DNA of 42,957 nucleotides from Myxococcales bacterium. Lineage in GTDB: Bacteria > Myxococcota_A > Polyangia > Polyangiales > Polyangiaceae. The position numbers and the translations under genes were made by a program. Under the pieces are notes generated by a model. That model saw only the letters and a list, made by a program, of their open reading frames with translations, had not been told where the DNA came from and searched no databases. This document shows positions 22,402 through 30,122 of this stretch, piece by piece; positions within the stretch are counted from its first letter, which is position 1, and each line of letters opens with the position of its first letter. Location: assembly GCA_025359105.1 (NCBI GenBank), contig JANYHK010000007.1:1-42957 (forward strand), in the 5' to 3' direction.

Positions 22402-23331
22402 CTACCGGAAGTGGCGCATCGTACGCAGGTCGGCGCGGCAGAATGGGCACGCGGTCATGTTCGTCGCGCCGAGCGGCACGTGGCCCCCGCAGGTCGGGCA
22501 GGTGATCGCGCCGTCCCTCTGCTCGTTGAGCCGCCCGCACGATTCGCACACGACGCGGCTCGCCCCCTGCACGACGTGGAGCTCACCGCCGCAGCCGCCG
22601 CACTGCGAGAGCGTGGCCGGCGGCGGCGCGACCGCGACGTAGTCGCCCTTCATGCCGCTCACAGCCAGGAGCCGCTCGCTGTCGGCGGCGCCGAGGTACG
22701 GCAGCCACCCCTGCACCATCGCCGAGAGCCCCATGCGGAGGAGCAGCTCTGCTGGCGCGCCGTCGGGGTGCTGCGCGAGGAGGCCCGACCGCGCGTTCAA
22801 GTCGAGGCTCCGCTGGATCTTCGCCACGACCGTGTCCCACATCGGCCAGAACGTCGCCGTCGTCACCTGCATCGCGCCGCCGGCCGACGTCCACGCGAGG
22901 CGCGTCACCGCCTCGTTCATCGCCCCGGTGCGCGCGGCGGTCTCGGGATCGAGATCCTGCTCCGTCGTCGTCTTTGCCGTGTAGTCGATCCACGCGGCTC
23001 GGTACGCCGGATCGGACGCTCGCGGCGGTACCGCGGCGGGGCACAGCTTCACGTAGAGATCGTAAAGCATGCATTGTACACGATAATACCGCGGTCGATC
23101 CTGCGCCTCGCGCGCGGCATCGAGCTCGGGCTTCAGCTGCGCCGTGAGGATCTCGTACTGCGGCCCCGGCGGCGCCGATGTCGGCGTCGAGATGGCGACC
23201 TGGAAATCCCAGTCCGTCAGCGTCGCGCAATAGTCGCAGTACACGTACCCGGTCTTCGGGCGCGTTACCTTGGGCCCGCCGCAGGAGCGGCAGGTCGTAC
23301 GCTTGACGTAGACGGTCTCGGGCTGGCTCAC
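22402..23331 (-). CDS. Zinc-ribbon protein, unidentified, coupled to the TAXI-type protein
   Basis: 309 residues without signal or membrane segment. One zinc ribbon is at the N-terminus (Cys14, 17, 32 and 35: CRSCGG...YCDYCATLTDWDF), and two more are at the C-terminus (Cys244, 247, 262, 265 and Cys278, 281, 295, 298, the last pair as CPTCGG...CPFC). The middle 200 residues are mostly helical, with RPRYYRVQCMLYDLYVK and TFWPMWDTVVAKIQRSL, and match no family I know. Zinc ribbons of this type usually mediate protein or nucleic-acid contacts. The start GTG at 23331 overlaps the upstream gene stop by four bases (GTGA), so its production is tied to the membrane protein. The gene is convergent with the hybrid kinase and ends 84 bp from it. 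Role unknown. Confidence 0.75.
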   Translation of the reverse strand: MSQPETVYVKRTTCRSCGGPKVTRPKTGYVYCDYCATLTDWDFQVAISTPTSAPPGPQYEILTAQLKPELDAAREAQDRPRYYRVQCMLYDLYVKLCPAAVPPRASDPAYRAAWIDYTAKTTTEQDLDPETAARTGAMNEAVTRLAWTSAGGAMQVTTATFWPMWDTVVAKIQRSLDLNARSGLLAQHPDGAPAELLLRMGLSAMVQGWLPYLGAADSERLLAVSGMKGDYVAVAPPPATLSQCGGCGGELHVVQGASRVVCESCGRLNEQRDGAITCPTCGGHVPLGATNMTACPFCRADLRTMRHFR

Positions 23332-24755
23332 GGATTTGGGTCGGCGGTGAGGGCCCGCGTCGCGCCCTCGCGCCTCAGGAAGCCGCGAAGGACGGCCAGG
23401 GTCTCGTAGATGACGCTCTCCTGGTACCGGTACGCCATCTCCTGCCCCATCGGGACGAGCGCCGACAACGACTGCCGTCGTGATCGCGCCGCGAGCTCCT
23501 CGAGCTGACGGACGATGTCCGCGAGGTGCTTCGACTCGGCCCGCGCCTTCGCCTCTTCCTCGGGCCGCGCGTGGGCGATGTCGCCGAGCGTCGTCGTCGG
23601 GCCGAAGACGGCGCCGAGCTCCGCCTCGAGCTTCACGCGCGCCGCGTCGATGCGCCACAGGCGGAAGCGATGCCCCAGGCCCATCACGTTGAAGAGGATG
23701 CTCACCGCCATCACGACGTACGCCCAGTTCGCCGGCGGCATGACGTCGACGAGCCACGGCACGTACTCGTCGGCGAGCTCGGGGCCTTCGAGATCGTAGA
23801 AGCTGCGTGCCGCGGGGGCGAGCGTGAGGCCGGTCGTGTTCGGCGTCTCCTTGTTGTGCCGCATCAGCTCGGGGAAGCGCCCCGCGAGGACGCGCAAGAG
23901 ATCGATCGTCGCCGAGCGCCCCGCGCACCGGTTCTTCACGAGCAGCGTCTCGACGCGAAGGACGCGTTTGTCGGCCGCGGGAAGGACGCGCACCGCGTCG
24001 AACTCGCCCGCTCCGATGCGACCCGTCTTGAAATGGGGGAGGCGTCGCCCGACCACGTCGATCTGCGAAAAGCCCGCGAGCTGCAGACCGCCGCGCACCG
24101 CGTTGCCGAGCCACGGCGCGTCTTCGTCGATCACGATCAGCGCGAGATCGAGGCGCCCGTCCTGGAGCATCGCAGGCTCGTCTTCCACCTTGGCGTGCAC
24201 GAGCGCGACGCCGAGCGCCGCCATCTCGGGGAGCGCGAAGAGCTGCGAGGCGAGGCGCGCCGAGCCGGTCCCTTCGGGGCCGACCCCGATCTTCGCGTGC
24301 GCGAGCTGCGAGAAGAGCGTGATCTTGTCCGCGTCTCTGCCGAGGAAGACCACCGATTCGGCCTTGGGGAGGCGCGCCACCAGCTCGAGGCCGCCGCCAC
24401 CCCAGTCGGTCCCATCCTGGACGAGCGCGAACGCGGCCTCGCACGACGACGATGCGGCGCGGAGGCGCGTCACGTTCTCGGTCGATCCGGCGCTCGTGAC
24501 GTCGCGGAGCTTTCCGTTCTCCTTGGCCGCCAGCGCCGCGAGCTCCACGGCGATCGCGTGGTAATTGCCCTCCTGGGCGCCGGACAGGAGCCCCGCGTCG
24601 AGCCGATGCAGGTCGCGCTTCACCTCGAGCTGGGCGACGAGGGCGCCCACGATCACGAGCGCCAGCACCACCGCCACCCCGCGCCGAACGATCGTCGACC
24701 AGTGCGCGTGCTTGTGCGCGCGTGGCAGCAGCCACCTTTGGTGGTTCTTGTTCAC
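23328..24755 (-). CDS. Membrane-tethered TAXI-type solute-binding protein
   Basis: 475 residues from GTG 24755. A transmembrane helix at about 24-42 is followed by a binding-protein domain at about 50-335 whose start (LLSGAQEGNYHAIAVELA, then SAGSTENVTRLRA) matches the TAXI group of TRAP transporter binding proteins. A second helix at about 343-362 (AYVVMAVSILFNVMG) returns the chain to the cytoplasm, where about 110 charged residues form a likely coiled coil (ARAESKHLADIVRQLEELAARSRR). Normal TAXI proteins are freely secreted and work with a fused DctQM permease; no permease gene is here. Such a two-helix form fits a receptor that signals inward or a scaffold. The downstream zinc-ribbon gene overlaps by four bases. 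AGGTAGG upstream is a plausible ribosome binding site. The ligand cannot be predicted. Confidence 0.75.
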   Translation of the reverse strand: MNKNHQRWLLPRAHKHAHWSTIVRRGVAVVLALVIVGALVAQLEVKRDLHRLDAGLLSGAQEGNYHAIAVELAALAAKENGKLRDVTSAGSTENVTRLRAASSSCEAAFALVQDGTDWGGGGLELVARLPKAESVVFLGRDADKITLFSQLAHAKIGVGPEGTGSARLASQLFALPEMAALGVALVHAKVEDEPAMLQDGRLDLALIVIDEDAPWLGNAVRGGLQLAGFSQIDVVGRRLPHFKTGRIGAGEFDAVRVLPAADKRVLRVETLLVKNRCAGRSATIDLLRVLAGRFPELMRHNKETPNTTGLTLAPAARSFYDLEGPELADEYVPWLVDVMPPANWAYVVMAVSILFNVMGLGHRFRLWRIDAARVKLEAELGAVFGPTTTLGDIAHARPEEEAKARAESKHLADIVRQLEELAARSRRQSLSALVPMGQEMAYRYQESVIYETLAVLRGFLRREGATRALTADPNP

Positions 24756-24922
24756 GGGTAGAACCTACCTTCCCTTCCGCCTCTCGGCGGTCGTTTCGGT
24801 AGGGGCCCCGCCTTCCTCGCCGCGTCCTGAGCTGGGCGCGAGCAACCGTCACGGAAGCGCCGGCACTCGCGGTGCGTGCTTCGCGGGAACGGATGCCGAG
24901 CTGCGGGCCCGGCTTCGCGGCG

Positions 24923-25663
24923 TCACGCGGGGCCCTCGAGCTCCGCGAGCACCGGGTTGTGGTCGCTCAGCGCGCGCCAGCGTGAGCCCACGACGACGCG
25001 GCACGCGGTGAGGCGCGGGCACCACGCGCGCGGGACGAAGATGCCGTCGCAGTGGTAGGGCGTCTTGGGGTTCGCGCTCCACCTCAGCGTCTGCGCGAGG
25101 CGCCGGCCGGGGTTCGCCGTCTGCCAGCAGCTCACCAGATCGAGCTCGGTACCGATGCGATCGAGCAGCGCCCGCTCCCCCTTGCTCAGGCTGCGCGGAT
25201 CGGTGGCGTCGCGGTAGCCGACGGCCACGTTGAAGTCGCCGCCGAGCACGAGATCGGCCTCACCACGGACCCGCGCGATTCGATCGAGGATCTCGTGCAT
25301 GGTGCGGACGTAGCCGCTCTCACCCGCCGGCCCGTGGATGCTGAAGAGCTGCACCGGACGCGTGGACCAACCGGACGCGCGGACCTCGCCGCCCACGACC
25401 CAGCCGCCATACTGGGGGATGTCCACGGGGACGAGTCGCGCGTCCCGAACGAAGATGCCCGTGCCCCACCGTGGACCGCGCGCGCTGCGCCACGCGAACG
25501 TGTCGCGCGGATCCGGTCGGAAGCGCTCGCCGGGGCACTCCGCCGGGTGTCGGCACTCCTGTCCGAAGACGACGTCGGGCTTCAAGGTGCGCACGAGGCG
25601 CGACCACTGGCCCGCCCGCTTGGCGCTGCCTCCGCTCAGGAAGTTGTAGGCGACGAGTCGCAA
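24923..25663 (-). CDS. Endonuclease/exonuclease/phosphatase (EEP)-fold protein
   Basis: 246 residues with the EEP motifs in order: LVAYNFLSGG at the N-terminus with the metal-binding Asn, DVVFGQEC with the catalytic Glu, FSIHGP where the family often has a His, LVLGGDFNVA with the Asp/Asn pair, and SDHNPVLAEL near the end with the Asp-His catalytic pair. The fold covers AP endonucleases, DNase I-like nucleases and phosphoesterases; there is no signal peptide. The intact motifs suggest an active Mg-dependent phosphoesterase, but the substrate is open. The start codon is unusual: TTG at 25663 with GGAGG directly before it and a stop codon nine codons upstream; a CTG slightly upstream might also be used. 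It follows the ABC-F gene by 21 bp. Confidence 0.8.
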   Translation of the reverse strand: MRLVAYNFLSGGSAKRAGQWSRLVRTLKPDVVFGQECRHPAECPGERFRPDPRDTFAWRSARGPRWGTGIFVRDARLVPVDIPQYGGWVVGGEVRASGWSTRPVQLFSIHGPAGESGYVRTMHEILDRIARVRGEADLVLGGDFNVAVGYRDATDPRSLSKGERALLDRIGTELDLVSCWQTANPGRRLAQTLRWSANPKTPYHCDGIFVPRAWCPRLTACRVVVGSRWRALSDHNPVLAELEGPA

Positions 25664-25684
25664 CCTCCGCAGCGTAGCCCGCGT

Positions 25685-27631
25685 TCAGGCTTCTGGCTCG
25701 CGCGCACCCGCGCCGGCGAGCTCGGTCTCGATCTCCTCCCACTCGGCCATCCACGCGTCGATCTTCGCGGCGAGCTCCTCGTCTTCCTTGTGCTGCCTCG
25801 CGACCTCGTCGGCGGCCGTCGTCTCGAAGTAGCCGGGCGCCGCCCACGCGTCGTGGATCGCCTTCTTGCGCGCCTCTGCCGCCGCGATCTGCGCGAGCGT
25901 CTTGTCGCGCCGCGCCGGGAGCGCCGCGAGGCGGTTGCGCCGCTTCTTCTGCTCTTCCCACGAGAGCGCCGACTCCTGCTTCTCGTCCTTGGCGCCGGCG
26001 CGCGGCGCCTCGGCCTTGGCCTTGAGCACCACCGCGTCGGCGTCGAGGTGATCGTCGCCGCAGCGCTCCAGGTACTCGGCGTACGTGCCGGGGAAGTCCC
26101 GGGGGCCGGCGGGCGTGACCTCCAGAATCCGCGTCGCGAGCTGCGAGACGAACCAGCGATCGTGCGATACGAAGATGACCGTGCCGTCGAAGGCTTTGAG
26201 CCCCTCCACGAGAGACGCGATCGACTCCAGATCGAGGTGGTTGGTGGGCTCGTCGAGGATGAGCAGGTTCGGCCGCTGGATCACGATCTTGCAGAAAATA
26301 AGCCTCGCCGCCTCCCCGCCGGAGAGCGAGCCCACCTTCTTCTCGACGTCCTCCCCCGAGAACAGCATGCGCCCGAGGTGCCCGCGCACGAAGCTCGTGC
26401 CCTCGGTCGGGCAGGCGTCCCACACGTAGTCGAGCGGCGTCTGGTCGGGCTTCGGCAGCAGCTCGTGGTGGTCCTGCGCGAAGTAGCCGGTGCGCACTTC
26501 GTGGCCGAACTTCACGGTGCCGTCGTCGGCGTCGACCTTGCTCATCACGATCTTGAGGAGCGTGGACTTTCCGAGGCCGTTGGGGCCCAGGATCCCGATC
26601 TTCTCGCCGCGGCGAACCGCGAGCGACACGTCCACGAGGACCTTCTTGTCGCCGTAGGCCTTGGAGACGTGCACGACGTCGAGCACGTCCTTGCCGCTCG
26701 GGCGCTCGGGCTCGAAGCGGAAGTACGGCGCGCGGCGTGAGCTGGACGCGAGCTCCTCGACCTCGATCTTCTCGATCTGCTTGAGCCGGCTCTGCGCCTG
26801 CTTCGCCTTCGTCGCCTTCGCGCCGAACCTGTCCACGAAGGCGCGCTTGTCGGCGATGATCTTCTCGGCGCGCGCGATCTCCGCCTCTTTGCGCTCGCGG
26901 ACGGCGACCTTCTCGCCGGCGAACGCGGTGTAGTTGCCGACGTATTCGGTCACCGTGCCGTAGTCGACGTCGAGGATGCGGTTGGCCACGTTGTCGAGGA
27001 AGCGCTGATCGTGGCTGATGACCAGCGCGACGCCACGGTAGCCGGCGAGGAATTTTTCGAGCCAGCGGATCGACAGGATGTCGAGGTGGTTGGTGGGCTC
27101 GTCGAGGAGCAGGACGTCGGGGCCGCCGAGCAGGACCTGTGCGAGCAGGACGCGCAGCTTGAAGCCGCCGGACAATGTCGACAACGGCATCGGGTGCGAC
27201 GCGCGGGGGATGCCGAGGCCCTCGAGGATCGCCGACGCCCGCGCCTCGAGCGTGTAGCCGTCGAGCTGACGCACCGTGTCCTCGAGCTCGGCGAGCCGCC
27301 CCGGGTCCCCTTCGCCGTGGTCTATGATGCGCGTGCGCTCCTCGAGGGCCGCGTACGACTGCGCGTCCCCCATCATCGCGAGCGCCAGGATGATCTGCCC
27401 GTCGTCGAGGAAGAGATCTTGCCGGAGGACGCCCACGCGCGCGCGCGACGGGATGGTGACGGTGCCGTCGCTCGCCGGCTCGTCGCCGGAGATGACCTTG
27501 AGGAGCGTCGTCTTGCCGGAGCCGTTCGCGCCGACGAGGCCGTAGCGGTTGCCCGGCGTGAGCTGGAGCGAGACGCCCTCGAAGAGGGTGCGGCCGCCGT
27601 AGGCCTTGGCGAGGTTGGTCGTGGCGATCAT
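25685..27631 (-). CDS. ABC-F family ATPase (YbiT/EttA-like)
   Basis: 648 residues and two ATPase domains. Domain 1 has GANGSGKTT, LSGGFKLR and LLLDEPTNHLD; domain 2 has GPNGLGKST, LSGGEAARL and LILDEPTNHLD. Both end in an H-loop (ISHDQRFLD, VSHDRWFVS). The interdomain linker is long and basic (FGAKATKAKQAQSRLKQIEKIE), the part that reaches the ribosomal P-tRNA in characterised ABC-F proteins. The C-terminal 130 residues are a charged coiled coil. SIRWLEKFLAGYRGVALVISHD and YVWDACPTEG are like the YbiT branch. It is not closely similar to the ABC-F at 15695-17377, so the window encodes two different branches. It lies six bases downstream of the DTW gene on the same strand. Confidence 0.92.
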   Translation of the reverse strand: MIATTNLAKAYGGRTLFEGVSLQLTPGNRYGLVGANGSGKTTLLKVISGDEPASDGTVTIPSRARVGVLRQDLFLDDGQIILALAMMGDAQSYAALEERTRIIDHGEGDPGRLAELEDTVRQLDGYTLEARASAILEGLGIPRASHPMPLSTLSGGFKLRVLLAQVLLGGPDVLLLDEPTNHLDILSIRWLEKFLAGYRGVALVISHDQRFLDNVANRILDVDYGTVTEYVGNYTAFAGEKVAVRERKEAEIARAEKIIADKRAFVDRFGAKATKAKQAQSRLKQIEKIEVEELASSSRRAPYFRFEPERPSGKDVLDVVHVSKAYGDKKVLVDVSLAVRRGEKIGILGPNGLGKSTLLKIVMSKVDADDGTVKFGHEVRTGYFAQDHHELLPKPDQTPLDYVWDACPTEGTSFVRGHLGRMLFSGEDVEKKVGSLSGGEAARLIFCKIVIQRPNLLILDEPTNHLDLESIASLVEGLKAFDGTVIFVSHDRWFVSQLATRILEVTPAGPRDFPGTYAEYLERCGDDHLDADAVVLKAKAEAPRAGAKDEKQESALSWEEQKKRRNRLAALPARRDKTLAQIAAAEARKKAIHDAWAAPGYFETTAADEVARQHKEDEELAAKIDAWMAEWEEIETELAGAGAREPEA

Positions 27632-27637
27632 CGCCCG

Positions 27638-28831
27638 TCAAACCTTCGCGACGTCGACGCAGTGGCGCGCCACCGCGTGGATCTGCGCGGCGCGGAGCCC
27701 GGCGCGGCCGCGGGCGACGTCGGTCGGGGCCGTGGCGCCGATCTGCGCTAAAAATCCCTCGATCGTGCCGACCTTGCCCTTGAGGAGCTGGCGGCCGACC
27801 TGCCGCAGATCCATGCGCGTCTTCGGCAAGAAGCCCCCCGACGCGGCAAAAATCCGGGTCGCATAGCGACCCCAGGAGCAGACGACGTCGGTGTCCTTCA
27901 CGAACGCGCGCCACGCGGCGTGGAGCGCGTCCATGGTGACGCCCGCCATGAGCTGCTCTTCTCCGAGACGGACGTGGCGCGGCGTCGACGGTGCGAGCGG
28001 GTAGCGCGGCTTCGCGATCACGTCGAACGTCTCGCCGGTGCTCGGGCGGTAGGCGACCCACTGCACGAGCTCGTCGGGGTGCCCGTCGCCGCGCTCGGCG
28101 GAGCGGTACGGCCACGCGTTCGCCTCACCGACGACGCACACGAGATCGCCCGCGCGCTCACGGAAGACCATGGGGACCCGCGGCCCGAGGGTCGGGGGCT
28201 TCTTGTGGCGAACGCGCGCGCCGTGGAGCGTCGCCGCGCACCGGAGCTGCGTGTCGACCATCGCGCGGAACGGCGTGAGCATCGCCTGGAAGCGCTCGGG
28301 GTCTCCTTCGAGCGCGCCGAGCACAATCGCGAGCGCCTCGATCGTGGACACGTACGTCTCGTCCGGCTCGCGGCGGATGCGGTACTCGCTCGGGGCGCGC
28401 GGCGTGAACGCGAAGCGCGGCAGCGCCTGAAGCTGCGGGTTCTCGCGCACGACCTTGCGCGCGAGCGACCACGTGCCGTCGATCACGACGAGGGTGACCG
28501 GCCCCTTCGGCGGCGACGCCAGGACGTCGATCGCGCCTTCGCCCGGGTAGAGCAGCGCCGCCGGACGCGTCGGATCGGACAGCGCGCGGGCGAGCGCGTC
28601 GGAGCCGCTCCAGTCGATCCCCACGTGCAGCTCCGAGTTCGGGAGGCACAGGCTCGCCATCCGCGCGGTCCCGATCGGCACGTCGCGCTCTCGGGGATGC
28701 TGCAGGAGCACCACCCGCGTCGCCGTCGGGATCGGCGCGATGTGCGCGCAGTAGCAGACCTTCTCGGGCCTGCGACAGCGCGCACACACAGCGCGCGGCT
28801 CGAAGACGAGGCTCGGGCCGCCACTCGACAT
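27638..28831 (-). CDS. DTW-domain protein with extra C-terminal domain (TapT/TuaA-related tRNA acp-transferase?)
   Basis: 397 residues from ATG 28831. The N-terminus has CARCRRPEKVCYC (Cys16, 19, 26 and 28), the zinc-binding start of DTW proteins, then QHPRE, LYPGEGA, VVIDGTWSLARK with the Asp-x-Thr-Trp signature (118-121) and SEYRIRREP...VSTIEA. DTW enzymes TapT and Tsr3 transfer aminocarboxypropyl groups from SAM to tRNA or rRNA. Ordinary DTW proteins end near residue 220; this one continues for 175 residues. The extension reads LVCVVGEANAWP...PDELVQWVAYRPSTGETFDVIAKPRYPL...DVVCSWGRYA, with the strand-helix order of DEDD exonucleases. The first Asp of a DxE pair is missing and the WGxYD Asp is Ala, so that domain is probably inactive or misjudged. 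The ATG is a better start than the preceding TTG. Confidence 0.8.
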   Translation of the reverse strand: MSSGGPSLVFEPRAVCARCRRPEKVCYCAHIAPIPTATRVVLLQHPRERDVPIGTARMASLCLPNSELHVGIDWSGSDALARALSDPTRPAALLYPGEGAIDVLASPPKGPVTLVVIDGTWSLARKVVRENPQLQALPRFAFTPRAPSEYRIRREPDETYVSTIEALAIVLGALEGDPERFQAMLTPFRAMVDTQLRCAATLHGARVRHKKPPTLGPRVPMVFRERAGDLVCVVGEANAWPYRSAERGDGHPDELVQWVAYRPSTGETFDVIAKPRYPLAPSTPRHVRLGEEQLMAGVTMDALHAAWRAFVKDTDVVCSWGRYATRIFAASGGFLPKTRMDLRQVGRQLLKGKVGTIEGFLAQIGATAPTDVARGRAGLRAAQIHAVARHCVDVAKV

Positions 28832-28850
28832 CAATGAGCTCGTCGAATGC

Positions 28851-29261
28851 TTAGTTCTTGACGCACTTGCACGACGCGTTGTCGAAATGCATGTTCGACA
28901 TGCACATCGTCACCTGCGCGCAGACGCCGCCGTCACGCGCGGGCGCGGCCGCGCCGGCGACGCACGTGCAGGCCTTCAGGTCGAAGTGCTGGTCCTTCAT
29001 GCACTGGAGCGTCTGCAGACACAGACCGCCGCCGCCGCCGCCGGCGTCGGCTGTGGCGGTCGGCGTGGTGGCGGCGTCGGCCATCGTCGTGCCCGCATCC
29101 GTCGCGCCGACGGTCGCGTCGGCCGCGGACGGGGCTCCGGCGTCCGAGACCGCCAGGGGCGGCACGTTCGTCGGGTTGACCGCGGGGGGGTTGTTCACGA
29201 CGCAGCCAAAGAACATGGCCACGGCGCCAAGGGAGAGCATGCAGGTGGGAACGGTTCGCAT
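28851..29261 (-). CDS. Small lipoprotein with two Cys-rich repeats
   Basis: 136 residues. The signal peptide ends in the lipobox-like FFGC (Cys20), followed by a low-complexity Ala/Asp/Thr/Gly linker. The C-terminal part holds two copies of a 20-residue repeat with pattern C-x-Q-x3-CM-x3-HFD-x3-C-x-C: CLQTLQCMKDQHFDLKACTC and CAQVTMCMSNMHFDNASCKC. Four Cys and a Met/His per repeat could hold a disulphide pair or bind a metal. I recognise no family. It is divergent from the expansin gene with 47 bp between the starts, and followed on its own strand by the DTW gene. Confidence 0.7.
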   Translation of the reverse strand: MRTVPTCMLSLGAVAMFFGCVVNNPPAVNPTNVPPLAVSDAGAPSAADATVGATDAGTTMADAATTPTATADAGGGGGGLCLQTLQCMKDQHFDLKACTCVAGAAAPARDGGVCAQVTMCMSNMHFDNASCKCVKN

Positions 29262-29292
29262 CGAGCCTCGTTAGGGAAAGTCGGGGTCGGTT

Positions 29293-29302
29293 AGACTAGT
29301 CT
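29293..29302. promoter_or_regulatory. 10-bp palindrome with -10-like TAGTCT before the expansin start
   Basis: AGACTAGTCT is a perfect palindrome in the 47-bp gap between two divergent lipoprotein genes. Its right half, TAGTCT at 29297-29302, is followed by exactly six bases and ATG at 29309, so it could be the -10 of a leaderless transcript. Confidence 0.35.
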
Positions 29303-29308
29303 CAAGCC

Positions 29309-30064
29309 ATGCGCTGGGTCAGCATTCTTCTTGGGGTAAGCCTCGTTTCTGCGTGCGGCAGCTCGTCTTCCTCCCCTTCATCGGGGTCTTCGTCAGGGGC
29401 TTCGTCGGGTTCGTCGTCCTCGTCGGGCTCCTCTTCGTCCTCAGGTTCTTCCTCGGGCGGAACCACCGCGCCCCTCGGCGAGGTCCAGCATGGGCAGGCG
29501 ACGTACTACGCGGCGGACGGGAGCGGGGACTGTTCGTTCGGGCCGAGCCCCACCGACTTGGACGTGGCAGCGATGAACGCGACGCAATACGCGACCGCCG
29601 CGGCGTGTGGCGAGTGCGTCGAGGTGACGGGCCCGACCGGAAAGGTCACAGTTCGCATCGTCGACAAGTGCCCGGATTGCGCCAACAAACAGCTCGATCT
29701 CAGCAAGGAGGCGTTCGCGAAGATCGCCGCGGTCTCCGCGGGACGGGTCAACGTCGACTGGCAGGTCGTCGCCTGCAACGTGACGGGACCGGTGAGCTAT
29801 TTCTACAAGGACGGTAGCTCGCAGTACTGGACCGCCATCCAGGTGCGTAACTCTCGACTGCCCATCACGAAGCTCGAGGTTCAGCGCGCAGGTTCTTACG
29901 CAGAGGTCGCGCGTGCAGACTACAACTACTTCGTCGACGACAAGGGGGCGGGCACCGGGCCGGTGAAGGTTCGGATCACGGCGTCGGACGGTCAGACGCT
30001 CGAGGACACGCTCCCGCCTGTCCAGGCGAGCACCGCGGCACCCGGGGCCGCGCAATTCCACTGA
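29309..30064 (+). CDS. Bacterial expansin-like lipoprotein
   Basis: 251 residues. The signal peptide ends in a lipobox VSAC (Cys16), then comes a Ser/Gly-only linker of about 35 residues. Residues about 57-155 form a double-psi beta-barrel: GQATYYAADGSGDCSFG, AACGECVEV, KVTVRIVDKCPDC (with the catalytic-type Asp of expansins) and GRVNVDWQVVACN. Residues 160-245 resemble the C-terminal cellulose-binding expansin domain, with aromatic residues in SYFYKDGSSQYWTAIQV. Expansins loosen cellulose-containing plant or microbial walls without cutting them. In a myxobacterium, a role in attacking prey or plant debris, or in surface interactions, is inferred. The lipid anchor on a long serine linker would keep it at the cell surface. 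Confidence 0.85.
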   Translation: MRWVSILLGVSLVSACGSSSSSPSSGSSSGASSGSSSSSGSSSSSGSSSGGTTAPLGEVQHGQATYYAADGSGDCSFGPSPTDLDVAAMNATQYATAAACGECVEVTGPTGKVTVRIVDKCPDCANKQLDLSKEAFAKIAAVSAGRVNVDWQVVACNVTGPVSYFYKDGSSQYWTAIQVRNSRLPITKLEVQRAGSYAEVARADYNYFVDDKGAGTGPVKVRITASDGQTLEDTLPPVQASTAAPGAAQFH

Positions 30065-30122
30065 TCGCCGAGACAACGCTCGCCACCGGGCGGGCATCGA
30101 AGGGCATCGAGAGGGGGGCACC

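Noticed and set aside
22332-22642. Small plus-strand frame starting MAPWTVSFSAA with a good membrane helix, just after the hybrid kinase
   Set aside because: Most of it is antisense to the zinc-ribbon gene, no ribosome binding site was seen, and the part after the helix is atypical; a real small membrane peptide cannot be fully excluded.
4453-29261. CRISPR array, prophage or integrated element
   Set aside because: No regularly spaced repeats, integrase, transposase, tRNA junction or shift in base use was seen in this region.
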